Part shown: positions 55,206 through 63,308 of the stretch, piece after piece
Numbering within the stretch: position 1 is the stretch's first letter
Layout of the letters: every line of letters begins with the position of its first letter
DNA from: Jeotgalibacillus aurantiacus
GTDB lineage: Bacteria; Bacillota; Bacilli; Bacillales; Jeotgalibacillaceae
DNA: 64,000 nt
Assembly: GCF_020595125.1 (NCBI RefSeq)
Contig: NZ_JACNMS010000005.1
Span: 62,001-126,000, forward strand
Reading direction: 5' to 3'
Program-made: the position numbers and the translations under genes
The notes under the pieces: generated by a model
What the model was told of the DNA's origin: nothing
The model's database searches: none
What the model saw: only the letters and a program-made list of their open reading frames with translations

Positions 55206-55685
55206 ATGATTACAATAGAAGATTGGTTTTCCTATCATAAATGGGGCACGCAGAAACAGCTTGATCATTTGAAAACATTACCTGAAGAGATTTACACAAG
55301 AGAAATCCAAAGTGTATTTCCATCCATAAAGGAAGTGTTCGACCACGTCTATGTAGTGGATTATTTGTGGCTGGAGCGGATCAAAGGAGTAGAAAGACCG
55401 GAGGCTCCAGCAACATCACTCAGAACTGTCGAGGAAGCATCAGCCGCTTTTAAGGAGCTCCACCAGCAATACGATCAGCTACTGACAAAGATTGACCCTG
55501 TTACGGTTCACTCCTTTGTTACGATGAAAGGAATACCGATGACAAATACGATAGAGGAAATGGTGTACACAGTCGTCAATCACGGCTCCTACCATAGAGG
55601 AAACGTGACAGCCATGCATCGTCAGCTTGGATATAGCGGGGTTGTATATGATTATATTTATTATTTGAATGAAAAAAGAAGCTGA
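55206..55685 (+). CDS. DinB-family protein
   Basis: The 159-aa four-helix protein has the probable metal ligands of the family: His near residue 48 (F-D-H-V) and two histidines in N-H-G-S-Y-H-R-G-N near 127-131. DinB/YfiT-like proteins include thiol-dependent transferases; this one cannot be assigned a substrate. It follows the DUF1349 gene by 12 bp and is probably cotranscribed. Confidence 0.85.
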   Translation: MITIEDWFSYHKWGTQKQLDHLKTLPEEIYTREIQSVFPSIKEVFDHVYVVDYLWLERIKGVERPEAPATSLRTVEEASAAFKELHQQYDQLLTKIDPVTVHSFVTMKGIPMTNTIEEMVYTVVNHGSYHRGNVTAMHRQLGYSGVVYDYIYYLNEKRS

Positions 55686-55707
55686 AATCAGATCAGCTTC
55701 TTTTTTT
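55676..55707. terminator. Bidirectional terminator after the DinB gene
   Basis: AAGAAGCTGA pairs with TCAGCTTCTT, followed by TTTTT, between convergent genes. Confidence 0.85.
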
Positions 55708-55709
55708 CA

Positions 55710-56276
55710 TTAAGCTTTTACATAACCCTCAGACACCAGATCAAGACGGCCTGTTTCAGGATCGATAACAAGTCCGTGGACAGGAACTTTGGCATCCATC
55801 AGCGGATGATTACGAACAAGCTCTGCTGTATGCTTCACGCTTTCAGATACGTCATCAAAACCTTTCAGCCACTCGTGTAAATTGATGCCTGAATATCCTA
55901 ATGTATCAATTGTTTCATCAGAAATACCACGGTTCTTCATTTTAGAAATCATGGATTCACTGTTTACCGCACCCATACCGCAATCGTAGTGGCCGATAAT
56001 CAGTACTTCATCTGCCTGAAGCTCATAAACTGCAACAAGAAGGCTTCGCATGACGCTTCCAAACGGGTGAGTAATCACGGCTCCGGCATTGCGGACCATT
56101 TTGACGTCACCGTTTTTAAGGTTCATCGATTTAGGTAAAAGCTCTAGAAGACGTGTATCCATGCATGTCAGGATGACAAGCTTTTTGTCAGGGAGCTTTG
56201 TCGTGGCGTATGTTTCATATTCTTTTTCTTTAACGAATGTTTCGTTATAGGTAAGCAGTTCGGATAATAGTGTCAT
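55710..56276 (-). CDS. Beta-class carbonic anhydrase
   Basis: The 188-aa enzyme has the zinc site Cys38 and Asp40-x-Arg42 in T-C-M-D-T-R-L, His96 and Cys99 in G-H-Y-D-C-G. Beta-carbonic anhydrases interconvert CO2 and bicarbonate; this short form matches the Bacillus YtiB/YvdA type. ATG follows AAGGAGGAT. It is a single gene. Confidence 0.88.
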   Translation of the reverse strand: MTLLSELLTYNETFVKEKEYETYATTKLPDKKLVILTCMDTRLLELLPKSMNLKNGDVKMVRNAGAVITHPFGSVMRSLLVAVYELQADEVLIIGHYDCGMGAVNSESMISKMKNRGISDETIDTLGYSGINLHEWLKGFDDVSESVKHTAELVRNHPLMDAKVPVHGLVIDPETGRLDLVSEGYVKA

Positions 56277-56370
56277 GTAAATCCTCCTTGTGTAGATGTG
56301 GATTGAGTCGTTGCAGTTGATCTTCCTTCTTTATTGTAAGTAAAGATTTGGGTTCTGTCGAATGTATTTG

Positions 56371-56475
56371 GAGAACCGGAGCGGATTCTTTCTTCCGTGG
56401 CCGGATGTTGAATCCGTCTTTGCTTCAGCTGTTTTTACCTGACCGTTTCCTCAATAGGAGTTGACAGGAGAACAA
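56371..56475. repeat. Decayed palindrome-ended element
   Basis: TTCCGTGGCCGGATGTTGAA, a CTTTGCTTCAGC segment, ACCTGACCGTTTCC and CAATAGGAGTTGAC follow the core order of the intact copies, but the ends no longer pair. Confidence 0.5.
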
Positions 56476-56488
56476 GGATTTAAAAAGC

Positions 56489-56728
56489 GGGCAGAAGGCA
56501 TCCTTCGCTTTCCTTTGTCTAGCTGCGGCGACTAGCCCCTCGAGGTCATAAGTCAAAGATGAACGAGGGCAAAGATCAGCCCTCTTTTCATCTTCGCCTT
56601 ATGCTTGTCGGGGCTGGACGAGTCGCCTCCGCTTTTCTAAGGCCGCGCGGTGAGCCAGCTATTGCTGCGCAATACGCTGTCTCACCTGTCGCTTCACTGC
56701 CGCAGGAGTCTACGGATGCCTTCTGCCC
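56489..56728. repeat. Palindrome-ended element, long form (variant 2)
   Basis: The ends GGGCAGAAGGCATCC (56489-56503) and complement (56714-56728) are perfect 15-bp inverted repeats. The inserted module (56525-56632) folds into one long hairpin by nested pairs GCGACT/AGTCGC, AGCCCC/GGGGCT, CATAAG/CTTATG, AGATGAA/TTCATCT and GAGGGC/GCCCTC. The shared core follows. The module differs in sequence from that of the 27574 copy but occupies the same place. Confidence 0.85.
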
Positions 56729-56793
56729 TGGGTTTGTGCAGTAGATTTCGGTTTTTTTGGAAAGATAGTTGGTTAAGTTCAAGAACTGACCCA

Positions 56794-56919
56794 GATTCTC
56801 AGTAGTTTTTGAGAGAGTGGTTATATAGATGGAGAAGGTTGTTAAAAAGATAGAAAGAGTTGTCTAATAATCAGAATAAGTTGTTTGATAATCAGAAAGA
56901 GTTGTCAAATAAGTTTCAG
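56794..56919. repeat. 21-bp degenerate tandem array A6
   Basis: GAGTGGT, AGGTTGT, GAGTTGT, AAGTTGT and GAGTTGT start at 56815, 56836, 56857, 56878 and 56899, each exactly 21 bp apart; a weak unit may precede at 56794. Units continue with CTAATAATCAGAA-like sequence, nearly the array A5 consensus. It lies between a long palindrome-ended element and the msrAB terminator. Confidence 0.85.
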
Positions 56920-56925
56920 TCATAA

Positions 56926-56963
56926 AAAAACCTGAATGCCGTTTGTCGGGCATTCAGGTTTTT
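56926..56963 (-). terminator. msrAB terminator
   Basis: AAAAACCTGAATGCC pairs perfectly with GGCATTCAGGTTTTT around an 8-nt loop. Confidence 0.9.
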
Positions 56964-56969
56964 CTGCAA

Positions 56970-58124
56970 TCAGGATTCAAACAGGTATGAAAATTCTCCG
57001 TAGCCTTCTGCTTCCAGGTCTTCAGCAGGGATGAATCTCATGGCTGCTGAGTTCATGCAGTAGCGGAGGCCGGTTGGTTCGGGTCCATCTTCAAATACGT
57101 GGCCGAGATGAGAGTCGGCGTATTTACTGCGGACTTCGATTCTCATACCGAAAATTCCCGGATCTTCAACTTCTACGATATTTTCAGGGACGAGTGGTTT
57201 CGTAAAGGAAGGCCAGCCCGTTCTGGAATCGTATTTGTCTGTAGAACTGAATAATGGTTCCCCTGATACGATGTCTACATAAATGCCGTCTTCGTAAAAT
57301 CCGTCATACTCGTTATCAAAAGGGGTTTCTGTCCCGTCTTCCTGTGTCACTTCATATTGAATGTCGGTTAGCATTTCACGCAGTTCCTCGTCAGTATAGC
57401 TGACATTATAAGGACTGTTTTCTTCCTGTTCTTCTTTTGTTGGCAAATCACCATTTCTTTCATCGGCTGTCCAGTACTGATTTAAGAATTGATCCCGACC
57501 GGAGTTTGCACGGTACAGTTCATATCGTCCTTCATTTTTAATGTAATAATCCTGATGATATTCTTCTGCAATATAAAATGTGGAAGCATCTGTAATCGGA
57601 ACGATGATCTCAGCATCGAATCTGCCGGAATCGATTAATTCCTGTTTGGAAGCTTCAGCCGCAGCTCTTTCTTCATCATTCTTTACAAAGATTTCAGGAC
57701 GGTATTGCTTTCCACGGTCAATAAACTGACCTTCTGCATCTGTCGGATCAATCTGTTTCCAATAAACATCAAGCAGATCCTCGTAACTGATGACGCTTGG
57801 ATCATAAATGACCTGCACGGCTTCTGTATGACCGGTTTCGCCACCGGCTACTTCACTGTATTCAGGGTTTTCTTCTTCTCCACCGGTATAACCGGATACC
57901 GCATCACGCACACCGGCAAGCTTTTCAAACGGTGGCTCCATACACCAGAAGCATCCGCCGGCAAAAATAGCGACTTCTTCATTAGGTGCAAGGTCCGCGC
58001 CTGAGCTTGCTTCACTGCCGTATGACCGGTTCAGCAATTCATCGGAGAAGGCGAAAAAGAGGCCTGCAGCAGCTACAACCAGCCCCACACTGATTAATAG
58101 CCAGTTTTTCTTTTTTCTTTTCAT
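56970..58124 (-). CDS. msrAB: Membrane-anchored bifunctional methionine sulfoxide reductase MsrA/MsrB
   Basis: The 384-aa protein has a basic start (M-K-R-K-K-K) and one membrane segment (about 8-27) with the rest outside, so it should repair oxidised extracytoplasmic proteins. The MsrA domain (about 48-205) has Cys58 in G-G-C-F-W-C; the MsrB domain (about 240-375) has G-W-P-S-F and the catalytic Cys356 in R-Y-C-M-N-S. The two domains reduce the S and R isomers of methionine sulfoxide. The usual Bacillus enzymes are cytosolic and separate, so this secreted fusion is an additional type. Confidence 0.92.
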   Translation of the reverse strand: MKRKKKNWLLISVGLVVAAAGLFFAFSDELLNRSYGSEASSGADLAPNEEVAIFAGGCFWCMEPPFEKLAGVRDAVSGYTGGEEENPEYSEVAGGETGHTEAVQVIYDPSVISYEDLLDVYWKQIDPTDAEGQFIDRGKQYRPEIFVKNDEERAAAEASKQELIDSGRFDAEIIVPITDASTFYIAEEYHQDYYIKNEGRYELYRANSGRDQFLNQYWTADERNGDLPTKEEQEENSPYNVSYTDEELREMLTDIQYEVTQEDGTETPFDNEYDGFYEDGIYVDIVSGEPLFSSTDKYDSRTGWPSFTKPLVPENIVEVEDPGIFGMRIEVRSKYADSHLGHVFEDGPEPTGLRYCMNSAAMRFIPAEDLEAEGYGEFSYLFES

Positions 58125-58302
58125 TCGCTCACCCCATTAGTTTTAGATGGAAGTGAAATGTCCAACTCTTAAGTAAAACATAACATATTTACAGATTCTT
58201 TAATAAAAATAATGCTCAGACCCTATCTTTAAGTATTCAGAATTTGCTAAAATATAAGAAAATAGTTCACGGTACGACTCCCCAGGCGAAAGGAGCGCGA
58301 AT

Positions 58303-58785
58303 ATGAGTGATTTCGAAATCGTTAGAAAATCAAGCTTTTACTTTGTCGGCATGAAATGGACAGGCACATATGAGGCTGCTGCACACGGAGATATTTTCCC
58401 GGTCATTGAAGAATGTCAGAAGAGGATAAAGGAACTTGACCTTGCGAGTGAGGAATCAGATTATATCGGTCTGTCTTATCAGGATCGTCCGGATGGATTT
58501 ACGTATTACTTTGGAGTGGAGGCACTTCGCACACAGAAAATCCCACCCGATATGCATCGGATCATCGTGCCATCCCATCATTATGCCGTCACAGAGCACA
58601 ATGGACAGCAGGCATGGAAAAGCTATGAAAAACTATACCGCTGGGCACAGTCACAGGGCATTCAGCTGAATCAGGCAGGTCTCGATCATATCGAAGTCTA
58701 CTCAGCAGATTACAACCCTTACAAAATGTCACCAACCCTGAAAATCGGACTGCCCGTCAAACAACGAAATCTTGCAAATACATGA
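58303..58785 (+). CDS. GyrI-like effector-binding protein
   Basis: The 160-aa protein is a single GyrI-like/AraC-effector-binding domain: V-G-M-K-W-T-G near residue 15, I-G-L-S-Y near 50, Y-Y-F-G-V-E-A near 68 and a final E-V-Y-S-A-D-Y-N. Such stand-alone domains bind small hydrophobic or cationic ligands. There is no DNA-binding domain. ATG follows AAAGGAGCG. Confidence 0.8.
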   Translation: MSDFEIVRKSSFYFVGMKWTGTYEAAAHGDIFPVIEECQKRIKELDLASEESDYIGLSYQDRPDGFTYYFGVEALRTQKIPPDMHRIIVPSHHYAVTEHNGQQAWKSYEKLYRWAQSQGIQLNQAGLDHIEVYSADYNPYKMSPTLKIGLPVKQRNLANT

Positions 58786-58817
58786 CAGGATGAGTAAAAT
58801 AAATGCTGGAATTACTT

Positions 58818-58849
58818 AAGAAGCATCTGGAACGGGATGTTTCTTTTTT
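58818..58849 (+). terminator. Intrinsic terminator of the GyrI-like gene
   Basis: AAGAAGCATC pairs with GATGTTTCTT (one mismatch), then TTTT. Confidence 0.8.
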
Positions 58850-58917
58850 GTCTGTATAAAAGGTGGAGTAAGGGTCTGTCCCTAACGCTGCAATATTATA
58901 AAACAGGAGGTACAGCC

Positions 58918-59415
58918 ATGTCAGGCCGTAATGAGAAAGAATTGGAAGGTGTTAATCTTCTTGGAAATCAGGGAGTGGAGTATTCATTTAATTATTCACC
59001 GGATGTGCTTGAAGCGTTTGAAAATAAGCATGTGAACCGGGATTATTTTGTGAAGTTCAATTGTCCTGAGTTTACTTCACTTTGCCCTAAAACAAATCAG
59101 CCGGACTTTGCGACGATCTATATCAGTTATATTCCTGATCAAAAGATGGTGGAGAGTAAGTCACTGAAGCTATATTTGTTCAGTTTCCGTAATCATGGTG
59201 ATTTCCACGAGGACTGCATGAATATCATTTTGAATGATCTGGTTGAATTGATGGATCCTCGTTACATTGAGGTGTGGGGTAAGTTTACGCCGCGTGGCGG
59301 AATTTCGATTGATCCATATACGAATTACGGGAAGCCGGGTACGAAGTATGAAGAGATGGCGTATCACCGCCTGATGAATCATGATATGTATCCGGAGAAG
59401 ATTGATAATCGTTAA
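58918..59415 (+). CDS. queF: NADPH-dependent preQ0 reductase QueF
   Basis: The 165-aa single-domain enzyme reduces 7-cyano-7-deazaguanine (preQ0) to preQ1 in queuosine synthesis. The active-site Cys is in P-E-F-T-S-L-C-P near residue 56, with Asp in Q-P-D-F, the family block E-S-K-S-L-K-L-Y-L near 80 and [10 protein letters not shown] near 91. ATG at 58918 follows ACAGGAGG. queC, queD and queE are not adjacent. Confidence 0.94.
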   Translation: MSGRNEKELEGVNLLGNQGVEYSFNYSPDVLEAFENKHVNRDYFVKFNCPEFTSLCPKTNQPDFATIYISYIPDQKMVESKSLKLYLFSFRNHGDFHEDCMNIILNDLVELMDPRYIEVWGKFTPRGGISIDPYTNYGKPGTKYEEMAYHRLMNHDMYPEKIDNR

Positions 59416-59419
59416 TGAG

Positions 59420-59694
59420 AGCCGGGCCGTATTCCCCCCTTCGCTTTCAGTTGTCTAGCTACGTCGGGCAGGGACTAGCAAACTTCCCGCCCCCTCGTCC
59501 GATAAGTCAACATCAGCTCACTCTGTTCGCTGTGTTTCCTTTATCTCCGTCGGGGCCAGTCCAGTTTGTACGTCCCTAAACGCCCGTCTCCGCTTTTCGT
59601 TGGCCGGGCGGTGAGCCAACTCTCGCTTCGCGCTACGTTGTCTCACCTGTCGCTTCTCTGCTGCAGGGAGTCTCCGGATGTGACCCGGCCCTTT
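59420..59694. repeat. Palindrome-ended element, long form (variant 1), partly decayed ends
   Basis: The same inserted module as in the 27574 copy (GGGCAGGGACTAGCAAACTT at 59469 and its partner strand ending GTACGTCCCTAAACGCCC) and the shared core are present. The outer ends GCCGGGCCGTATTCC and GGATGTGACCCGGCC pair only in part. Compared with 27574-27837 the copy carries substitutions in both strands of the inner stem. Confidence 0.8.
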
Positions 59695-59728
59695 GGTTTT
59701 TTCGATTTCTTTAATAGAATAAATTGTT

Positions 59729-59773
59729 GAGCCGGATTCCATTTGCTAACTTAGCAGTGAGATCCGGCTTTTT
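59729..59773 (+). terminator. Hairpin with T-run after the repeat element
   Basis: AGCCGGAT pairs with ATCCGGCT, with TTGCTAA and TTAGCA pairing inside the loop, followed by TTTTTG. It is the likely terminator of queF transcription reading through the repeat. Confidence 0.7.
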
Positions 59774-59922
59774 GTCTGCGTATTTTTATGAACAAAGCAG
59801 TTTTTTAGTTGATGAGAAGAATTAAGTCATGAGGGTTTTACTTATTTCACTAATAGATTAAAGAGCTGACTGAATGATAAATATCTTTTTCGGCAACGCT
59901 TGTTAGAAAAGGCGGTTAAGCG

Positions 59923-60615
59923 ATGAACGAATATTTGATCGTAATCATAAGAGCGGTTTTGATTGTGTTGGTTTTGTTTGTTTGTACAAAGCTTCTTGGG
60001 AAGAAACAGATTTCCCAGCTATCTTTTTTTGAATATGTGACGGGCATTACGATTGGCAGTATCGGTGCGGAGGTGATTACTGGTCTGGATCGAAACTTTT
60101 ATCATGGGGTTCTCGGAATTCTGGCTTTTATTGCGATTCCGCTGCTTGCTGATTTCGGTTCTTTGAAAAGCAAGAAACTGCGTGACCTCATAGAAGGAGA
60201 GGGGACGGTAATGATTCAGCGTGGTGAGATCATTGAAAAAAATCTAAAAAAAGAACGTTATACATCGGATGAGCTGCTGGAGCTTTTGAGAAAAAAAGAA
60301 GTTTTTGAGGTGTCTGATGTTGAGTTTGCGATCCTTGAACCTTCAGGAGATCTGAATGTTCTCCTGAAGGATGAAGCGAAGCCGCTTACAAAAAAAGATG
60401 TTTTCGGCACGCAACCCCAGTCAGGAGAGCCTGTGGTTTTGATTATGGATGGAAAGCCTATGGATAAGGCACTTCAATCGATAGAAAAAACGAGAGAGTG
60501 GATGACAGAGGAGCTTGCCAAAAGAAGGCTGCTGATGAAAGATGTTTTTCTTGCCCAGATGAATGGTGATGGCAGAATGTACTTTGATTTATACGATCAT
60601 CAGGAAAAAAATTAA
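59923..60615 (+). CDS. DUF421 membrane protein (YetF/YrbG-like)
   Basis: The 230-aa protein has three membrane segments (about 5-22, 35-55, 60-80) and the family block K-L-L-G-K-K-Q-I-S-Q-L-S-F-F-E-Y-V-T-G-I-T-I-G near residue 23 (shown here in part), then a cytoplasmic domain with the YetF-type E-G-E-G-T-V-M-I-Q-R-G. Related proteins include B. subtilis YetF and YkjA; members are implicated in spore or stress biology but the activity is not known. Single gene. Confidence 0.85.
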   Translation: MNEYLIVIIRAVLIVLVLFVCTKLLGKKQISQLSFFEYVTGITIGSIGAEVITGLDRNFYHGVLGILAFIAIPLLADFGSLKSKKLRDLIEGEGTVMIQRGEIIEKNLKKERYTSDELLELLRKKEVFEVSDVEFAILEPSGDLNVLLKDEAKPLTKKDVFGTQPQSGEPVVLIMDGKPMDKALQSIEKTREWMTEELAKRRLLMKDVFLAQMNGDGRMYFDLYDHQEKN

Positions 60616-60741
60616 ATCCGGCTGTCTTTATAAAAATGACAGATTCCCGCATATATCAGCGTTAAAATCGCTTACAATTGCATAATCATACGACCGGCAG
60701 AATCATTAAAAAAGACTGATAATACCTTGAGCCCGAACCTC

Positions 60742-60770
60742 TTTACATGCTGATTTACAGCGCGTATAAT
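60742..60770 (+). promoter_or_regulatory. Sigma-A promoter of the YitT-family gene
   Basis: TTTACA (60742-60747), a 17-bp spacer and TATAAT (60765-60770) form a near-consensus housekeeping promoter 43 bp before the start codon. Confidence 0.75.
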
Positions 60771-60813
60771 GCGTTTTTGTGAATTGAAAATTGCATAGAG
60801 GGAGGCATTTCGC

Positions 60814-61659
60814 ATGAAAAAATTAATGAGTTTCCTATTGATGAATCTTGGAGCATTTTTTGTTGCTGTTAACGTTCATTTTTTCTTATCCCCGAACAGC
60901 CTTGCAACCGGAGGCGTCAGCGGAATGTCCATCGTATTAAATTCTCTTTTTCCGGGATTATCGATCGGACTGTTTATGATTATTGTTAATATTCTATTGT
61001 TTATTTTAGGCGTTATTTTTCTTGGCTTTCAATTCGGTGCCAAAACGATTTATACAAGCTTTGCATTATCAGGTTACGTCTGGCTCCTTGAATGGATCGC
61101 GCCGATGACAGCGCCGCTCAGCGATGATATTCTGATTCAGCTCATTATCGGTCAGTGTATTGCCGCAACAGGAATGGCGATTGTGTTTCACCAGCGTGCT
61201 TCAACGGGCGGTACAGATATTATCGCAATGATTTTAAACAAATATATCAAAATTGAAATTGGGCGTGCAGTGCTCTTTTCAGACCTTGCCGTCGCACTAT
61301 CTTCATCTCTGCTGTTTGGTCCACAAACGGGTATGTACGCATTTTTCGGCGTTATTTTAAATGGCTTAATGATCGACTATACACTTCAGCAATTTAACGC
61401 AAACAAAGAAGTCGTCATCATCAGCCAGAAGAGCGCACTCATCCGTGCATTTATCGTAGGTGAACTCGGCCGTGGTGCCACTATCCACACAGCTAAAGGT
61501 GCCTTCAATTACGAACAAAAAGAAGTCATCACTACCATATTAGGACGAAAAGATCTGTCACGTCTAAAAAACTATATCGGCAAACAGGACGAAAAAGCCT
61601 TTATAACCGTCCACAACATGAACGAAATCCTCGGCCAGAACTTTAAACGTCTCGCCTGA
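60814..61659 (+). CDS. YitT-family membrane protein
   Basis: The 281-aa protein has five to six membrane segments (residues 5-190) with N-x-F-L-x-P-N-x-L-A-T-G-G-V-S-G near residue 24 and R-A-S-T-G-G-T-D-I near 127, both diagnostic of the YitT (DUF161) family, followed by a cytoplasmic DUF2179 domain (about 220-278). Roles are unproven. ATG after GGAGGC. Confidence 0.88.
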   Translation: MKKLMSFLLMNLGAFFVAVNVHFFLSPNSLATGGVSGMSIVLNSLFPGLSIGLFMIIVNILLFILGVIFLGFQFGAKTIYTSFALSGYVWLLEWIAPMTAPLSDDILIQLIIGQCIAATGMAIVFHQRASTGGTDIIAMILNKYIKIEIGRAVLFSDLAVALSSSLLFGPQTGMYAFFGVILNGLMIDYTLQQFNANKEVVIISQKSALIRAFIVGELGRGATIHTAKGAFNYEQKEVITTILGRKDLSRLKNYIGKQDEKAFITVHNMNEILGQNFKRLA

Positions 61660-61663
61660 CTCT

Positions 61664-61693
61664 AAACCACAGCAAAAAAAGCTGTGGTTTTTT
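61664..61693 (+). terminator. Intrinsic terminator of the YitT-family gene
   Basis: AAACCACAGC pairs with GCTGTGGTTT around A7, then TTT. Confidence 0.9.
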
Positions 61694-61756
61694 CATTTGT
61701 TAATTTCTAATTTTGAAAAAGATTACTTAATCAAGAGCCAGTCGAGTGGAAATAGA

Positions 61757-61994
61757 CTCGAGGGCTGGACTCACCTGACGGAAAGGGTCAGATGAAACCG
61801 AATGTGCGCAGCACAGGCGGGTTCACCGCCCGGCCTTAGAAAAGCGAAGGCGACTCGCCCAGCCCCGACAAGCATAATGCGAAGATGAAAAGAGGGCTGA
61901 TTTTTGCCCTCGTTCATCTTTGACTTATGACCTCGAGGGGCTAGTCGCCGCAGCTAGACAAAGAAAGCGAAGGATAAGTCCGGCCCGGTTTTAT
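61757..61994. repeat. Palindrome-ended element, long form (variant 2), inverted
   Basis: Read on the minus strand this copy matches the element at 56489-56728 in order: module (61844-61952 as complement, with GCGGCGACTAGCCCCTCGAG), core and right end. The core and module are well conserved but the ends pair only partly (GGGCTGGACT with AGTCCGGCCC). It precedes the NO synthase gene. Confidence 0.8.
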
Positions 61995-62148
61995 AATGTA
62001 TAAACGTTATCCAAATCCTCCAACAAACATGCACAAACTATATATGTTTATAAATGTCAATCTATCGACAATTACCCACACAATAGTGTAGATTGTCACA
62101 GATTCATGTTAAGATTGCGAATAGACAAAAAGTAAAGAAGGGCTGCAC

Positions 62149-63282
62149 ATGAACGACTTATTCAACAAAGCAGAGTCCTTTATCAAGCAGTACTACAGAG
62201 AGAAAAAACTGCCGGATTCCGCTCGGAAAAAAAGGCTAAATGAAATCAAGGAAAGTATTATGTCCTCCGGTACTTACGAACAAACCTATGATGAAATCGA
62301 GTTTGGTGCGAAAGTCGCCTGGAGAAACAGCAACCGCTGTATAGGCAGACTGTTCTGGAACAGTCTGAACGTTTTTGATGCGAGAGAAGCCGCATCTGTT
62401 GAAGATGTAAAACAGGCATTATTTAATCATATTGATTATGCGACGAATGACGGAAAGATCCGTTCGACAGTGACTTTGTTCAAACCAAGAAGAGCTGATG
62501 GATCTGATCCTCTCCGTATTTATAATCATCAGCTGATTCGTTATGCAGGATACAAACAGGAGGATGGATCGATCATTGGGGATCCTCATTCTGTGGAGCT
62601 GACTGAGTTCTGTAAGAATCTTGGTTGGGAGGGAAAAGGCACTCCATATGATGTGCTTCCTATTGTTATTCAATTGGATGGGGAGTCACCAGTGTATTTC
62701 GAAGTACCTTCTCATTTGATAAAAGAAGTTCCGATCATGCATCCTGAGTCTGATGCGTTTAATAAGTTAGATCTGCGCTGGTATGCGGTGCCGATTATTT
62801 CAGAAATGAAGCTTGAAATCGGCGGGATTGAGTATGTCACGGCACCTTTTAACGGCTGGTACATGGAAACGGAAATTGCGGCCAGAAACTTTGCGGACGA
62901 AGATCGTTATAACCAATTAACGCAAGTAGCAGGTGCATTTGGGCTTTCAACGGTCTATCAGTCATCGATGTGGAAAGACCGGGCGATTATTGAGCTATGT
63001 ACAGCTGTTATGTATTCGTTTAAAAAAGCGGGAGTCAGCATTGTCGACCATCATACGGCAAGTCAGCAATTTGCAAGATTTGAGGAAAGGGAAAATGAGG
63101 AGGGGAGAGAGGTGACGGGAGACTGGACCTGGCTCATTCCGCCTGTATCTCCGGCATCGACGCCCATTTTTCATAAACAATATAATAATACATGGAAATC
63201 CCCAAACTTCTTTTACCAGCCATCTGTAATGGATACAGCTGCTAAGAGCGGGTGCCCGTTTTTCCAATCCATAAAAAAATGA
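62149..63282 (+). CDS. nos: Bacterial nitric oxide synthase, oxygenase domain only
   Basis: The 377-aa enzyme has the NOS oxygenase fold with heme-ligating Cys64 in N-R-C-I-G-R-L, and the Arg-binding Glu in G-W-Y-M-E-T-E-I. It lacks the reductase domain and the N-terminal zinc hook of animal enzymes, as expected for Bacillus bNOS, which borrows electrons from flavodoxin-type partners. It makes NO from arginine; in Bacilli this protects against oxidative stress and some antibiotics. ATG follows AAAGAAGGG. Single gene. Confidence 0.95.
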   Translation: MNDLFNKAESFIKQYYREKKLPDSARKKRLNEIKESIMSSGTYEQTYDEIEFGAKVAWRNSNRCIGRLFWNSLNVFDAREAASVEDVKQALFNHIDYATNDGKIRSTVTLFKPRRADGSDPLRIYNHQLIRYAGYKQEDGSIIGDPHSVELTEFCKNLGWEGKGTPYDVLPIVIQLDGESPVYFEVPSHLIKEVPIMHPESDAFNKLDLRWYAVPIISEMKLEIGGIEYVTAPFNGWYMETEIAARNFADEDRYNQLTQVAGAFGLSTVYQSSMWKDRAIIELCTAVMYSFKKAGVSIVDHHTASQQFARFEERENEEGREVTGDWTWLIPPVSPASTPIFHKQYNNTWKSPNFFYQPSVMDTAAKSGCPFFQSIKK

Positions 63283-63307
63283 CTGCCCATGAGGCAGTCG
63301 TTTTTTT
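63281..63307. terminator. Bidirectional terminator after nos
   Basis: GACTGCC pairs with GGCAGTC, followed by GTTTTTTT; it overlaps the nos stop codon and serves the convergent anti-sigma gene. Confidence 0.85.
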
Positions 63308-63308
63308 A

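Noticed and set aside
56489-56728. Insertion sequence
   Set aside because: Terminal inverted repeats exist, but the interior is only 210 bp with no transposase frame.
58838-58917. preQ1 riboswitch upstream of queF
   Set aside because: The leader lacks the preQ1-I hairpin and A-rich tail pattern, and the expected motifs of other classes were not found by eye.
61735-62000. Regulatory leader of the NO synthase gene
   Set aside because: The structured sequence is an inverted copy of the element at 56489 and so is not specific to nos.
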